DNA from: Candidatus Desulfofervidaceae bacterium | GTDB taxonomy: Bacteria > Desulfobacterota > Desulfofervidia > Desulfofervidales > Desulfofervidaceae | Direction of reading: 5' to 3' | Length of the DNA: 64,000 bases | Assembly: GCA_027064585.1 (NCBI GenBank) | Contig: JAMOPI010000020.1 | Location: forward strand, 1 to 64,000 | Shown: in pieces, positions 1 to 8,869 of the stretch | How the letters are laid out: each line of letters starts with the position of its first letter | How positions within the stretch are numbered: position 1 is the first letter of the stretch | Program-made: the position numbers and the translations under genes | The notes under the pieces: model-generated | What the model was told of the DNA's origin: nothing | The model's input: only the letters and a program-made list of their open reading frames with translations | The model's database searches: none

Positions 1-215
1 CTGTCAGAATGGCCATGGCCCAGGCGGTAAAACCAAAAGGGGCTTTTTTACTCCTAGACGATCCCTTTTTGACCTGTGATCAAGGGCGCACCTTGCGTCT
101 ATTAAAGGTCATAAAGGAACTTGCCCGGCAGTGCCAGATCATTCTAGCGACCAAGGAAACGTGGTTAAAGGCCTTTTTAGAACAGGAAGTAAACGTTATT
201 ACCTTAAATGGGTGA
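1..215 (+). CDS. C-terminal end of a YhaN/SMC-like ATPase (partial)
   Basis: The reading frame is open from the first bases of the window, so the gene begins upstream. The visible 70 residues look like the last part of an ABC/SMC-type ATPase nucleotide-binding domain: an LxxA-rich helix, then LLLDDPF (Walker B with the following acidic residue region), then a D-loop-like stretch, then a beta strand reading QIILATKE in the position of the H-loop strand. This order is typical of YhaN/SbcC-like DNA repair or recombination ATPases. The usual catalytic glutamate after DD is replaced by P-F, as in YhaN-type proteins. The stop codon abuts the transposase remnant that follows, so the last residues may have been altered by that insertion. 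Confidence 0.6.
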   Translation, partial: VRMAMAQAVKPKGAFLLLDDPFLTCDQGRTLRLLKVIKELARQCQIILATKETWLKAFLEQEVNVITLNG

Positions 216-698
216 TTTATTTGGGACATGGTAAGAAGAGGATTGAGGACTCTTACTACAGTAACTACAGACGGTGCGCCTGGTTTGATAAAGGCAGTGG
301 AGGCTGTTTTTCCAAAGAGTTTAAGGATAAGATGCTGGTATCATCGTATGCAGAACTTTTGCAGTAAAGTGCCAGAAGAGATTTGGCCAGAGATAAAAGC
401 AGAGATTATGGCCATAAGGGATGCGGCTGGATACGAACAGGGGAAACAACTGGCCTATGAATTTATTGAAAGATACAAAGACAAATTTCCTTCTCTTGTG
501 AGGGCATTTAAAGAGGATTTGGATGCCTTACTCAATCACTTAAGACTTCCATTTAGACACAGGAGATACGTAAGGACAACGAATTTAGTAGAAAGGAGCT
601 TTGAAGAAGAACGTAGGAAGACAAAGGTAATTCCATGTTTCTTGACAGAGAAATCAGCCTTAAAATTAGTCTTCTCAGTTCTTAGCCGAGTACATTAA
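216..698 (+). pseudogene. IS256-family (Mutator-type) transposase remnant, C-terminal half
   Basis: About 155 residues match the C-terminal half of IS256-type DDE transposases: a TTDGAPGL block carrying the second catalytic Asp, the C-x2-H signature (RCWYHRMQN), and the block NLVERSFEEERRKTKVIP carrying the catalytic Glu. The N-terminal half with the first Asp and the DNA-binding region is absent. Homology starts within a few codons of the preceding gene's stop. The extreme C-terminus (normally a W-rich helix) is also cut. No terminal inverted repeats are visible, so this is a dead insertion remnant. A short start at 228 is possible, but no function is expected. Confidence 0.85.
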
Positions 699-795
699 AC
701 TATAAAAGTAATGGAGAGCAATCCAGGAGTTCCCTCCTTGCCTCTTCCCCATTTTTAGGCTAAAAATTTAGTCTAATTCATAACAAGAGGTTTAA

Positions 796-1173
796 ATGAT
801 TTACGGCATTGGTATAGATGTTGTTTATATCCCTAGGGTAAAAAGGATGTGGCAGCGGTGGCAGCAGCGTTTTTTAAGGCGTATATTTACCCAGATTGAA
901 GTTGATTATTCCATGCGCAAGAAGTCTTTTCATTACGAGCTAGCCGCGCGCATTGCTGCCAAGGAAGCCTTTGCCAAGGCAGTGGGGCTTGGCTGGAGAG
1001 AAGGGCTGAAGTGGCGAGATATAGAAGTAGTAAACCTACCAAGTGGTCAGCCAGTGCTTAATTTATATGGACGAGCAAAGGAAATTTGTGAAAAAGAAGG
1101 CATTAAGGCCAGCTTTGTTTCTCTTACCCACGACCATGACTGCGCTGCGGCTGTGGTAGTACTGGAAAGATAA
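796..1173 (+). CDS. acpS: Holo-[acyl-carrier-protein] synthase
   Basis: Transfers the 4'-phosphopantetheine arm of coenzyme A to apo-acyl carrier protein in the cytoplasm. Visible signatures are GIDVV near the N-terminus (Mg2+-binding Asp), the AAKEAFAKAVG block with the second metal-binding Glu around residues 55-63, and SLTHDHDCAAAVVV near the C-terminus. The length of 125 residues is standard. An AGAGG sequence precedes the ATG. It is followed 15 bp downstream by the NAD(P)HX repair gene, the common acpS-nnr-tsaE order of many bacteria. It is probably the first gene of this operon, since about 100 bp of non-coding DNA separates it from the transposase remnant. Confidence 0.95.
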   Translation: MIYGIGIDVVYIPRVKRMWQRWQQRFLRRIFTQIEVDYSMRKKSFHYELAARIAAKEAFAKAVGLGWREGLKWRDIEVVNLPSGQPVLNLYGRAKEICEKEGIKASFVSLTHDHDCAAAVVVLER

Positions 1174-1188
1174 AAAGGAGGTAAACCC

Positions 1189-2757
1189 ATGAAACTTGTT
1201 ACGGCCAAAGAGATGAAGGCCATTGATCGGTTTACGATAGAGGAAGTTGGTATTCCTGGCGTTGTACTTATGGAAAACGCTGGCAGGGGGGCGTTTAAGC
1301 ATATCAAAGAGTATTTTTTAAGGCATCTGCAAGAAGCGGTTATTGGTGTGCTCTGTGGGAAGGGCAATAACGGTGGGGATGGATTTGTCGTCGCCCGTTA
1401 TTTGCACGAAGAGGGTTATTTAGTCCACACCTTTCTTTTTGGAAAAAAGGAGCAAGTAAAGGGAGAAGCAGCGGTTAATCTAAGAATTGCAGAGAAACTT
1501 GGCGTGCCAATTGTAGAAATTTTAGACGAAAATAGGTGGCGTGAGGCAAGGGAATATCTAATTGCCTGTGATTTGATTATAGATGCTATGCTGGGTACGG
1601 GTTTAAATAGTGAAATTCGTGGTTTGATTAAAGAAGCCGTCTCTTTTTTAAATGAAACCTTTCCTGGTCTCATTGTCTCTATAGACATACCTACTGGTTT
1701 AAGCAGTGACACAGGCCAGCCCCTTGGTGATGCGGTAAGGGCCGATTTAACTGTAACTTTTGGTTTGCCTAAGGTAGGCCAGATTATATATCCTGGTGCC
1801 CATTATGTGGGCAATTTAGAGATTGTAGATATTGGCATCCCGCCCCAGGTCATTGCTACCTTTGACTTAAGGCACCACTTGGTGACCACTGATGATATAA
1901 GGGACATCCTGCCGCCACGTCCAGTAGACATGCACAAAGGCAAGGCTGGGCATGTGCTTGTGTTGGCTGGTTCTCCGGGTAAGACCGGGGCGGCTACACT
2001 GGCCTGTTTAGGAGCCCTTAGGGTAGGAGCTGGACTGGTAACTTTAGGAATTGCAAAGAGTTTAAACCCTATCTTAGAAGTAAAACTAACTGAAGCCATG
2101 ACCCTACCCTTGCCTGAAACCGAAGAGCAAACTTTGACAAAAGAGGCATGGGATGAAGTAAAGGCTTCAGGCGTTCGTTATAAGGTCATTTGTCTTGGTC
2201 CTGGTTTGAGTACGCATCCGGCCGTAAAAGAATTGGTAAAAAGGGTCATCCTAGAAGCAGAAACACCTTTAGTAATTGATGCCGATGGTTTGAATGTCTT
2301 GGCTGGAGACTTGGACGTTTTAAAAGAGAAAAAAAACGATATCATTCTTACTCCTCATCCAGGTGAGATGGCACGTCTGGTAGGGCTTTCTGTACCAGAG
2401 GTACTTAAAGACAAACTTACCGTTGCTAAAAGATTAGCAACTGAATATGGCGTGATTGTGGTGTTAAAAATGGCCCGTACCATCGTGGCCACCCCAGAGG
2501 GTGAAATCTTTATCAATTCTACTGGCAATCCGGCCATGGCTAGTGGTGGAGTTGGAGACGTTTTAACCGGCGTCATTGGTGGGCTTTTGGCCCAAGGTCG
2601 GCCAGCCAAAGAGGCCGCAGTTTTAGGTGTTTTTTTGCATGGTTTGGCCGGTGATCTTTGGGTAGAAAAAAGGGGAAGAACCGGCCTTTTGGCTCAAGAA
2701 CTGGCCGATTATCTTCCCAAGGCACGGGAGGTAGTAGAAAAGGGCGAAGAAGAATGA
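1189..2757 (+). CDS. nnr: Bifunctional NAD(P)HX epimerase/dehydratase
   Basis: Repairs hydrated NADH and NADPH: the N-terminal half (about 1-215, YjeF_N) epimerises NAD(P)HX, and the C-terminal half (about 225-515, ribokinase-like fold) dehydrates the S form using ADP or ATP. Visible motifs are MENAGRGAF and CGKGNNGGDGFV in the epimerase half, LAGSPGKTGAATLAC, ILTPHPGEMARL, and NPAMASGGVGDVLTGVIGG with the catalytic GxGD in the dehydratase half. The length of 522 residues fits the fused form. A strong AAGGAGG lies 8 bp before the ATG. The stop overlaps the start of tsaE in an ATGA arrangement. Confidence 0.95.
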   Translation: MKLVTAKEMKAIDRFTIEEVGIPGVVLMENAGRGAFKHIKEYFLRHLQEAVIGVLCGKGNNGGDGFVVARYLHEEGYLVHTFLFGKKEQVKGEAAVNLRIAEKLGVPIVEILDENRWREAREYLIACDLIIDAMLGTGLNSEIRGLIKEAVSFLNETFPGLIVSIDIPTGLSSDTGQPLGDAVRADLTVTFGLPKVGQIIYPGAHYVGNLEIVDIGIPPQVIATFDLRHHLVTTDDIRDILPPRPVDMHKGKAGHVLVLAGSPGKTGAATLACLGALRVGAGLVTLGIAKSLNPILEVKLTEAMTLPLPETEEQTLTKEAWDEVKASGVRYKVICLGPGLSTHPAVKELVKRVILEAETPLVIDADGLNVLAGDLDVLKEKKNDIILTPHPGEMARLVGLSVPEVLKDKLTVAKRLATEYGVIVVLKMARTIVATPEGEIFINSTGNPAMASGGVGDVLTGVIGGLLAQGRPAKEAAVLGVFLHGLAGDLWVEKRGRTGLLAQELADYLPKAREVVEKGEEE

Positions 2758-3239
2758 AGCATGTTTATCAGTTTACCTATTTTGCCGCTACGCCTGAAGA
2801 TACCTTAAAATTAGGGGAAGTTATTGGTCAAAGGGTAAAGACAGGGGATGTTATTCTTCTTTGTGGAGGCCTAGGAGCAGGCAAGACCTGGTTGACAAAG
2901 GGTATTGCCAAGGGATTAGGGGTGCCTTCTTCCTATCCCATTACCAGTCCTACCTTTACTTTTGTCCATGAATATCCAGGACACATTCCTCTTTACCATA
3001 TTGACCTTTATCGGTTGGAAGGAGATATAGATTGGAACAGCCTTGGTTTAGAAGAATACCTTTATGGTAATGGGGTAACGGTAATTGAATGGGCAGAGAA
3101 GCTGCCAGTTGCTTTTGTGCCAGAGCGGTTTTTAAAGGTAGAGATTTTGTTTTATAAAAAGGGCAGAAAAATTAAACTTAGCACCAATATTGAACATCTA
3201 AAACAGATAGGATATGATTTAAAACTCATCAAAAGTTAA
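2754..3239 (+). CDS. tsaE: tRNA t6A biosynthesis ATPase TsaE
   Basis: ATPase partner of TsaB/TsaD in forming N6-threonylcarbamoyladenosine at position 37 of ANN-decoding tRNAs. The start at 2754 overlaps the nnr stop (ATGA) and gives 161 residues. A longer in-frame extension lies entirely inside nnr and is rejected. Visible motifs are the P-loop GGLGAGKTWLTKG (about residue 40), SPTFTFVHEY (switch region), HIDLYRLEG and VTVIEWAEKLP, all typical of the family. The position after nnr is a widespread gene pairing. The C-terminus (about 140-161) is Lys-rich and variable. Confidence 0.93.
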   Translation: MKHVYQFTYFAATPEDTLKLGEVIGQRVKTGDVILLCGGLGAGKTWLTKGIAKGLGVPSSYPITSPTFTFVHEYPGHIPLYHIDLYRLEGDIDWNSLGLEEYLYGNGVTVIEWAEKLPVAFVPERFLKVEILFYKKGRKIKLSTNIEHLKQIGYDLKLIKS

Positions 3240-3257
3240 TTAGAGAGGGTTACCGCA

Positions 3258-4469
3258 ATGCTTATTGTGCAGAAATACGGTGGAACTTCGGTAGGTAGTA
3301 TTGAGCGCATAAAGAATGTAGCTAAACGCGTGGCAAGTTATTTTGATAAGGGACATAAGTTGGTAGTCGTTGTTTCAGCCATGGCTGGACAGACAGACAG
3401 ATTGATTGCCTTAGCCCATGAGGTAACCGATGACCCTGATCCACGGGAGATGGATGCGCTTTTGGCGACAGGAGAACAGGCTTCAGCTGCTCTTTTAGCC
3501 ATGGCCTTGAAGGCCATGGGATATCCAGCTACTTCCTTAGTGGCCTTTCAGGCTCGTATTTTAACGGATGATGCCCACGGTCGGGCCCGTATAGATGAAA
3601 TTGACTCTTCCCGGCTGCAAAAGGAGCTTGATGAGGGCAAAATCGTCATTGTCGCTGGTTTTCAGGGTATTAATAGTCAAGGAAATATCACCACCTTAGG
3701 AAGGGGAGGCTCGGATACAACGGCTGTGGCCTTGGCCGCAGCCCTTAAGGCCGATGTATGTGAGATCTTTACCGATGTAGAAGGAGTGTTTACGGCTGAT
3801 CCTAGAGTATGTCCTCAAGCGAAAAAGATTGATCGTATTTCTTATGACGAAATGATGGAATTGGCTAGTTTGGGGGCAAAGGTTTTGCAAATTCGGTCGG
3901 TGGAATTTGCTAAAAAATACAAGGTGCCAGTACATGTGCGTTCATCTTTTAATGAGAAGGAGGGAACAATGGTCGTAGAGGCTGATGCTGAAATGGAAAA
4001 AATCGTTGTCAGGGCGGTTGCCCATGATAAAAACCAGGCCCGGATTACTATTAGGGGAGTTGTTGACCGTCCTGGTATTGCGGCACAAATCTTTGACCCC
4101 ATTGGGCAGGCAGGAATTATCGTAGATATGATCATTCAAAATACCAGTGAAGACGGGATTACTGACATTACCTTTACTGTACCCAAGGGGGATTTTAAAA
4201 AGGCCTTTAATATTGCCAAAGAAGCGGCTAATAAGATTGGGGCCGAAAGGGTATTGGGAGATGAGCATATTGGTAAAGTCTCTATCATCGGTGTAGGCAT
4301 GTGCAGTCACTCAGGAGTGGCGGCCAAAATGTTTAAGGTTCTGGCCCAGGCTGGGATAAATATTCTGATGATTAGCACCTCAGAGATTAAAATTTCATGT
4401 GTGGTAGATGAAAAAGAGGTAGAACGGGCAGTTAGGGTATTGCACGAAGCGTTTATTGAAGAGGGATAG
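3258..4469 (+). CDS. lysC: Aspartate kinase
   Basis: Phosphorylates L-aspartate, the first step to lysine, threonine and methionine. The N-terminal kinase domain shows [10 protein letters not shown], the [17 protein letters not shown] block, [19 protein letters not shown] and [13 protein letters not shown]. Two C-terminal ACT domains (about 270-403) indicate allosteric feedback inhibition by lysine and/or threonine. The length of 403 residues is typical. GAGGG precedes the ATG. Only 18 bp separate it from tsaE, so there is no room for a lysine riboswitch. The later lysine genes (dapA, dapB, dapL, dapF, lysA) lie far downstream at 41-50 kb. Confidence 0.96.
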   Translation: MLIVQKYGGTSVGSIERIKNVAKRVASYFDKGHKLVVVVSAMAGQTDRLIALAHEVTDDPDPREMDALLATGEQASAALLAMALKAMGYPATSLVAFQARILTDDAHGRARIDEIDSSRLQKELDEGKIVIVAGFQGINSQGNITTLGRGGSDTTAVALAAALKADVCEIFTDVEGVFTADPRVCPQAKKIDRISYDEMMELASLGAKVLQIRSVEFAKKYKVPVHVRSSFNEKEGTMVVEADAEMEKIVVRAVAHDKNQARITIRGVVDRPGIAAQIFDPIGQAGIIVDMIIQNTSEDGITDITFTVPKGDFKKAFNIAKEAANKIGAERVLGDEHIGKVSIIGVGMCSHSGVAAKMFKVLAQAGINILMISTSEIKISCVVDEKEVERAVRVLHEAFIEEG

Positions 4470-4510
4470 AGAGATATTTAAATTTAAAGAAGAGGAAAAG
4501 AGGATAAAAT

Positions 4511-6100
4511 ATGCCCAAGGTAGAAATTTATGATACTACTTTAAGGGACGGAACGCAGGCAGAAAACTTTAGCCTGCAATTAGAGGACAAGTTAAGAATT
4601 GCCCAAAGATTGGATGAACTAGGCGTGCATTACATAGAAGGAGGGTGGCCTGGATCTAATCCTAAAGACGTTCTTTTTTTTAAGGAAATCAAACAATACC
4701 ACCTGAAAAATTCCCAGGTTGCTGCCTTTGGCAGTACCCACCACCCTAAACATCGGCCTGAAAACGATCCTAATCTTAAGGCCTTACTTGACGCTAAGAC
4801 AGAGGTTATTACCATCTTTGGTAAAACTTGGGACTTACATGTCAGAGATGCCCTTAAGATTTCTTTAGAACGTAACTTAGAAATTATTTATGATTCCCTT
4901 GCCTATCTGCGTCCGCATGTAAAAAGGCTCTTTTATGACGCCGAACACTTCTTTGATGGCTTTAAAGACAATAAAGAATATGCTCTGGCCACCTTAAAAA
5001 AGGCCATAGAGGCTGGTGCAGATTGCATTGTGCTTTGTGATACAAATGGAGGGACCTTGCCCTTTGAATTGGCCGAAATCATCACGCAGACAAAAAAGGA
5101 AATTCCAAACATTGTCTTTGGCATTCATGCCCACAATGATGCCGAGTGTGCCGTGGCCAACAGCCTTATGGCTGTCCATTTAGGGGCCACCCAAGTGCAA
5201 GGCACCTTAAACGGAGTAGGCGAGCGGTGTGGCAATGCCAATCTATGCTCAATTCTACCGGCCTTAAAGTTAAAAATGGGAATTGATTGCATTTCCGATG
5301 AGCAGTTAACGAGGTTGACCTATGTTTCCCGCTATGTTACCGAGTTGCTTAATCTGCCTCATCCCTCTTATATGCCTTATGTCGGTCGTAGTGCCTTTGC
5401 TCATAAAGGCGGCGTCCATGTTAGTGCGGTGCAGAGAAATCCAAGGACATACGAGCACATTTCGCCAGAAAAAGTGGGTAATGTAAGAAGGATCTTAGTA
5501 TCTGATCTGTCGGGAAAAAGCACCATCTTAAGTAAGGCCAAAGAATGGGGTATTGACCTTGATAGTACTGATCCTAAAGTAGGGAAAATCTTACAGGAGC
5601 TTAAAGAGCTAGAAAATCAGGGACTTCAATTTGATATTGCCGAAGAGTCCTTTAAATTGCGCATGTATGAGGCTGAAGGGAAGTTAAAGAGAGATAATTA
5701 TCTGCGTCTTTTGACCTACCGGGTGCAGGATTATAACACCTTGGACGGCCGGCCGGTGGCCGAGGCTGAAGTCTGGGTAGAGGTAAAAGGGGCAGAACGA
5801 CATGCCATTTCTTTAGGGCAAGGACCGGTTAATGCCTTGGATAAGGCCTTACGCAAGGCCCTTGAGGAATTTTATCCTTATCTGAAAGAAATGACCCTTG
5901 TAGACTACCGGGTGCGGGTACTGCCTGGGACCTCTGGCACCGAAGCTAAAATCAGGGTTCTAATTGAGTCAAAAGACAAAGAATGTGTCTGGCGAACAGT
6001 GGGGGTTTCACACGATATCCTAGAGGCTAGCCTTAATGCCTTGATGGATAGCATTATCTATAAACTATTTCGGGATGAATTTAAAAAGGAAGAATGTTAA
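4511..6100 (+). CDS. cimA: (R)-citramalate synthase
   Basis: Condenses pyruvate with acetyl-CoA to (R)-citramalate, starting isoleucine synthesis independently of threonine. The HMGL-like TIM barrel opens with YDTTLRDGTQAE, followed by YIEGGWPGSNPKD, the metal-binding GIHAHNDAECAVANS and NGVGERCGNANL. About residues 400-525 form a LeuA-type allosteric dimerisation domain, consistent with feedback control by isoleucine. The length of 529 residues and the IEGGWPGSNP block favour the cimA family over 2-isopropylmalate synthase. It is probably the last gene of the acpS-to-cimA run, since about 490 bp of mostly non-coding sequence follows. Confidence 0.93.
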   Translation: MPKVEIYDTTLRDGTQAENFSLQLEDKLRIAQRLDELGVHYIEGGWPGSNPKDVLFFKEIKQYHLKNSQVAAFGSTHHPKHRPENDPNLKALLDAKTEVITIFGKTWDLHVRDALKISLERNLEIIYDSLAYLRPHVKRLFYDAEHFFDGFKDNKEYALATLKKAIEAGADCIVLCDTNGGTLPFELAEIITQTKKEIPNIVFGIHAHNDAECAVANSLMAVHLGATQVQGTLNGVGERCGNANLCSILPALKLKMGIDCISDEQLTRLTYVSRYVTELLNLPHPSYMPYVGRSAFAHKGGVHVSAVQRNPRTYEHISPEKVGNVRRILVSDLSGKSTILSKAKEWGIDLDSTDPKVGKILQELKELENQGLQFDIAEESFKLRMYEAEGKLKRDNYLRLLTYRVQDYNTLDGRPVAEAEVWVEVKGAERHAISLGQGPVNALDKALRKALEEFYPYLKEMTLVDYRVRVLPGTSGTEAKIRVLIESKDKECVWRTVGVSHDILEASLNALMDSIIYKLFRDEFKKEEC

Positions 6101-6130
6101 TTTATATTCCGCAAAATTTGATGTAAAATA

Positions 6131-6280
6131 AAATTGGATTTTTCTGCCTTCCAACTCCGAATAAAAAGTCAGCGCCGAAGCGAGCGAAGTCAAGATTGGC
6201 TGCCAAATCCCGCAGGGCTTGCCCTTGACCGCATGAGTGAGAGGAAGTGCTACAATTATAATTGGACTTTGAAGGGAAAA
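6131..6280 (+). repeat. Degenerate copy of a MITE-like palindromic element (copy D)
   Basis: This stretch aligns closely with the reverse complement of 26757-26880. Shared blocks are CTTCCAAC, ATAAAAAGTCAGCGCCG, AGCGAGCG, a GC-rich hairpin ending GGCTTGCCCTTGACCGC, and CTACAATTATAATTGG followed by a TTTGAAGGG block. The terminator-like hairpins and at least one terminal inverted repeat of the full element are missing or too decayed to recognise. It lies just after cimA in the same orientation as copies A and B. It is read as a truncated member of the repeat family. Confidence 0.75.
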
Positions 6281-6420
6281 GTCTCTACAAGTTACATGGA
6301 ATTATGAGATTAACTTTAAGTTTTAAAGCTCTTTATTGGGAGAAAACGTCAAACTACAAAATATTATCGCAGAAGCCATAGAGAGGTACCTATACCCATT
6401 TTTACGAAGTATTTAAATTC

Positions 6421-6450
6421 TTGACAAAGACTTTAAAACAGGAGGATAAT
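6421..6450 (+). promoter_or_regulatory. Candidate sigma70-type promoter
   Basis: TTGACA at 6421-6426 and GATAAT at 6445-6450 are separated by 18 bp, close to the housekeeping consensus. It would drive the gene at 6591 with a leader of roughly 135 nt. The segment from 6281 to 6420 shows no gene. Confidence 0.55.
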
Positions 6451-6590
6451 ACTTAAAACTGGCGTTAATAAGCACATAGATAAATTCTGAAGTTTGGCGT
6501 TTGAGGACAGGAGGATAGTTGTAAAATTGATTGTCTTTCTGTAAACAGATATTTTATTTTGGAAAAATTTTCTATTTAGGGAGGAGGAAA

Positions 6591-7232
6591 ATGGTTGAAA
6601 GAAAAGAGGGTAAGTTAGGTGTGAAATTCAACGGTCCCAACTTTAATCTTGATTTTAATATAGAAGCTTCAGAGAGTTTTGTTAGAGACTTGGCTGAAAA
6701 GACATGGGATTTTCTAGAAAATAAGCTTATTCCTTTTTTACAAACACAATTAAAAATTGAAAAAAAAGTAAGAATATCTCAAGAGTCGGGTGGTGAAAGG
6801 AAAAAAGAGAATAAAGAGAACGAAGTAAAAGTTCCAGAAATAAAACCTAGTTTAGAATCAAAATTACCATTAGAAGAAACTAAAAAGTTTGAATCTAAAG
6901 CAGAATTTCAACCAACGCGATTTGAAGAAAAGAAGGTTACTGATCTAGAACTGCGGAAATTTTATGACAGAAAAAGACCAAAAACAAGGATTCAGAAATT
7001 GCTGGTCTTTGCCTATTATCTGAAGCATTTCAAGAATAAACCTGAGTTTACGAGCAATGATATTAAGCAGTGTTACCAGAGTATAGGTGAGAAGCTTCCT
7101 CCTAGGTTTACCCAGGATGTTTACGATGCTATTTCAAAATATGGGTATGTAGAAAGAGGAAATAAAAAGGGACTGTATCGGCTTTCGGATAAGGGAGAAC
7201 AGGCAGTGGATGTAATGGGTATGGAAGATTAG
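6591..7232 (+). CDS. Unrecognised protein with a C-terminal winged-helix-like domain
   Basis: No function is recognised. The start at 6591 is preceded by GGGAGGAGG with good spacing; an upstream in-frame ATG at 6531 has no such site. The 213-residue protein has three parts: a short N-terminal region (about 1-55) rich in hydrophobic/acidic alternation, a highly charged Lys/Glu linker (about 60-125) likely disordered, and a C-terminal domain (about 135-210) of helices ending in a turn and YVERGNKKGLYRLSDKGE, which looks like a winged helix with its wing. A DNA-binding or adaptor role is possible but is inference. It stands alone between two repeat-element copies, with its own promoter and terminator candidates. 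Confidence 0.7.
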   Translation: MVERKEGKLGVKFNGPNFNLDFNIEASESFVRDLAEKTWDFLENKLIPFLQTQLKIEKKVRISQESGGERKKENKENEVKVPEIKPSLESKLPLEETKKFESKAEFQPTRFEEKKVTDLELRKFYDRKRPKTRIQKLLVFAYYLKHFKNKPEFTSNDIKQCYQSIGEKLPPRFTQDVYDAISKYGYVERGNKKGLYRLSDKGEQAVDVMGMED

Positions 7233-7284
7233 GCTTTATTCTGGTAAATTTGGCCAACTTTACAGTTATCTGGATTTAAATTTA

Positions 7285-7314
7285 ACACCTGTGTTGTTCT
7301 CCACAGGCGTTTTT
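7285..7314 (+). terminator. Candidate intrinsic terminator
   Basis: CCTGTG and CACAGG form a stem (extended outward with one mismatch) around a loop of about 8 nt, directly followed by CGTTTTT. It lies about 55 bp after the stop of the gene at 6591. Confidence 0.6.
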
Positions 7315-7374
7315 ATTTGGGTTTCTTCTTAAAAACTGGACAAGATAAGTAAAAATAGAAAGGTGTTAAAGTGG

Positions 7375-7604
7375 TCCCAAAATCCGCGGTTGATTTATAG
7401 TATTCTGCAAAAATTGGTGAATTTTCCTTTTTCCTTCTGGCCTCAAAAAGAAATTTGCGCCGAAGCGAAGGCGCTATAATTATGATTGGGCTTGAGGAAA
7501 AGATAAATGCCTTTTACCCTTTAGATAAAAGGCGTTTTTTAAAAAAATCGCTTTATTACAGCCCACTTGTGGGCTCTATTGAAGGGCAATTATGGATTTT
7601 GGGA
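7375..7604 (+). repeat. MITE-like element, copy A
   Basis: A roughly 230-bp element with terminal inverted repeats: it opens TCCCAAAATCCG and closes CGGATTTTGGGA-like (TGGATTTTGGGA). Inside are CTATAATTATGATTGGGCTTGAGG, shared with copy B, and a terminator-like hairpin GCCTTTTA/TAAAAGGC (7509-7533) followed by six T. A second hairpin GCCCACTTGTGGGC lies at 7561-7574. It lacks the large GC-rich palindrome of copies B, C and D; only a short AGCGAAGGCGC block sits at that place. It encodes no convincing protein and lies immediately upstream of coaBC, where the hairpins would insulate transcription. Confidence 0.8.
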
Positions 7605-7666
7605 CTTTGCCTATATTTTAATGATGCTATAATAATCTGTAAGTTTCAAAATAAAGATGGTTGTCT

Positions 7667-8869
7667 ATGTTGAACCTTTTAAAGAATAAACATATTTTAC
7701 TTGGTATTACAGGTAGCATTGCGGCTTATCGGATGCCGGACTTAATCCGGCAGTTGCAGGCAAAAGGGGCAAAAGTCAAGGTCATTATGACCAAAGGGGC
7801 ACAGGCCTTTATTACACCCCTTACTTTTTCAGCCTTAACTGGACATCCAGTTTACACCGATGTGTTTCATTTCTATTCTGAACATCCAATCATCCATCTG
7901 GACTTAGCGCGTTGGGCAGATATCTTTGTCATCGCACCAGCTAGTGCTGATGTTATTGCCAAGCTAGCCCAAGGTATGGCTAATGATCTTTTAACCAGCA
8001 CTGCCTTAGGTTGTTCCAGACCTATTCTTGTTTGTCCTTCCATGAACCCTAACATGTATTTCAAGCCGGCGGTGCAGGCAAATCTTCGCCGTTTGACGCA
8101 AAATGGTTTTTATGTTATGCAACCAGCTAAAGGCAAACTTGCCTGTGGCACAGAAGGGCAGGGGCGGTTACCAGCCATAGAGGATATTATTGCTCGTATA
8201 GAGATGTTCTTTTTCCCCCAGGATTTGAGAAGATACAAAATATTGGTTACTGCCGGGCCTACCCAGGAAGCCATTGACCCGGTGCGCTTTATCACCAATC
8301 GGTCTTCAGGCAAGATGGGCTTTGCGATTGCCAAGTTAGCAGCCGCTAGGGGGGCAGAGGTCATTCTAGTTAGTGGTCCTACCCAATTGAGACCACCTTA
8401 TGGAGTTAATTTTATTTCCATTACCACCACACAAGAGATGAAGGAGGCAGTCTTTGAATGTTATCCAGAGGTAGATGCCGTCATTATGGCTGCGGCGGTG
8501 GCGGATTTTAGGCCTAGGTATACACCTCAAAAGATCAAAAAAGCCGACGGCCTTGCCCTTTATTTAGAAAAGACAGAGGATATCCTTTCCCTTTTAGGTC
8601 AGTACAAGAGACATCAACTTTTAGTAGGATTTGCTGCTGAGACCGGTGATCCCTTAGCAGAGGCTAAAAGAAAGCTTGAACAAAAACGCTTAGACCTTAT
8701 TATCGCCAATGATGTTACCCAACCTGGAGCCGGGTTCGGCACAGAGACCAATCAAGTAACCCTTATTTATCGTAACGGTGTACGGGAATGCTGGCCTTTA
8801 ATGTACAAAGAAGAAGTGGCCATGCGTTTGTTGGACAGAATAAAGGGGCTTTTATGCCGGATGTGTTAG
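7667..8869 (+). CDS. coaBC: Bifunctional phosphopantothenoylcysteine decarboxylase / phosphopantothenate-cysteine ligase
   Basis: Catalyses two successive steps of coenzyme A synthesis. The N-terminal flavoprotein domain (about 1-180) shows [16 protein letters not shown] and the CPSMNPNMY substrate-binding block; the C-terminal synthetase domain shows [29 protein letters not shown] and [15 protein letters not shown]. With the ATG at 7667 the protein has 400 residues, normal for the family; a TTG two codons upstream is an alternative, and no strong ribosome binding site is seen for either. Its end overlaps the start of the glycosylase gene, so the two are likely co-transcribed. Confidence 0.94.
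   Translation: MLNLLKNKHILLGITGSIAAYRMPDLIRQLQAKGAKVKVIMTKGAQAFITPLTFSALTGHPVYTDVFHFYSEHPIIHLDLARWADIFVIAPASADVIAKLAQGMANDLLTSTALGCSRPILVCPSMNPNMYFKPAVQANLRRLTQNGFYVMQPAKGKLACGTEGQGRLPAIEDIIARIEMFFFPQDLRRYKILVTAGPTQEAIDPVRFITNRSSGKMGFAIAKLAAARGAEVILVSGPTQLRPPYGVNFISITTTQEMKEAVFECYPEVDAVIMAAAVADFRPRYTPQKIKKADGLALYLEKTEDILSLLGQYKRHQLLVGFAAETGDPLAEAKRKLEQKRLDLIIANDVTQPGAGFGTETNQVTLIYRNGVRECWPLMYKEEVAMRLLDRIKGLLCRMC

Noticed and set aside
3240-3257. Possible lysine riboswitch before lysC
   Set aside because: Only 18 bp separate tsaE from lysC, far too short for an aptamer.
7455-7673. 72-codon frame across repeat copy A
   Set aside because: It reads through the hairpins of the repeat element and into the coaBC leader; no homology or ribosome site.
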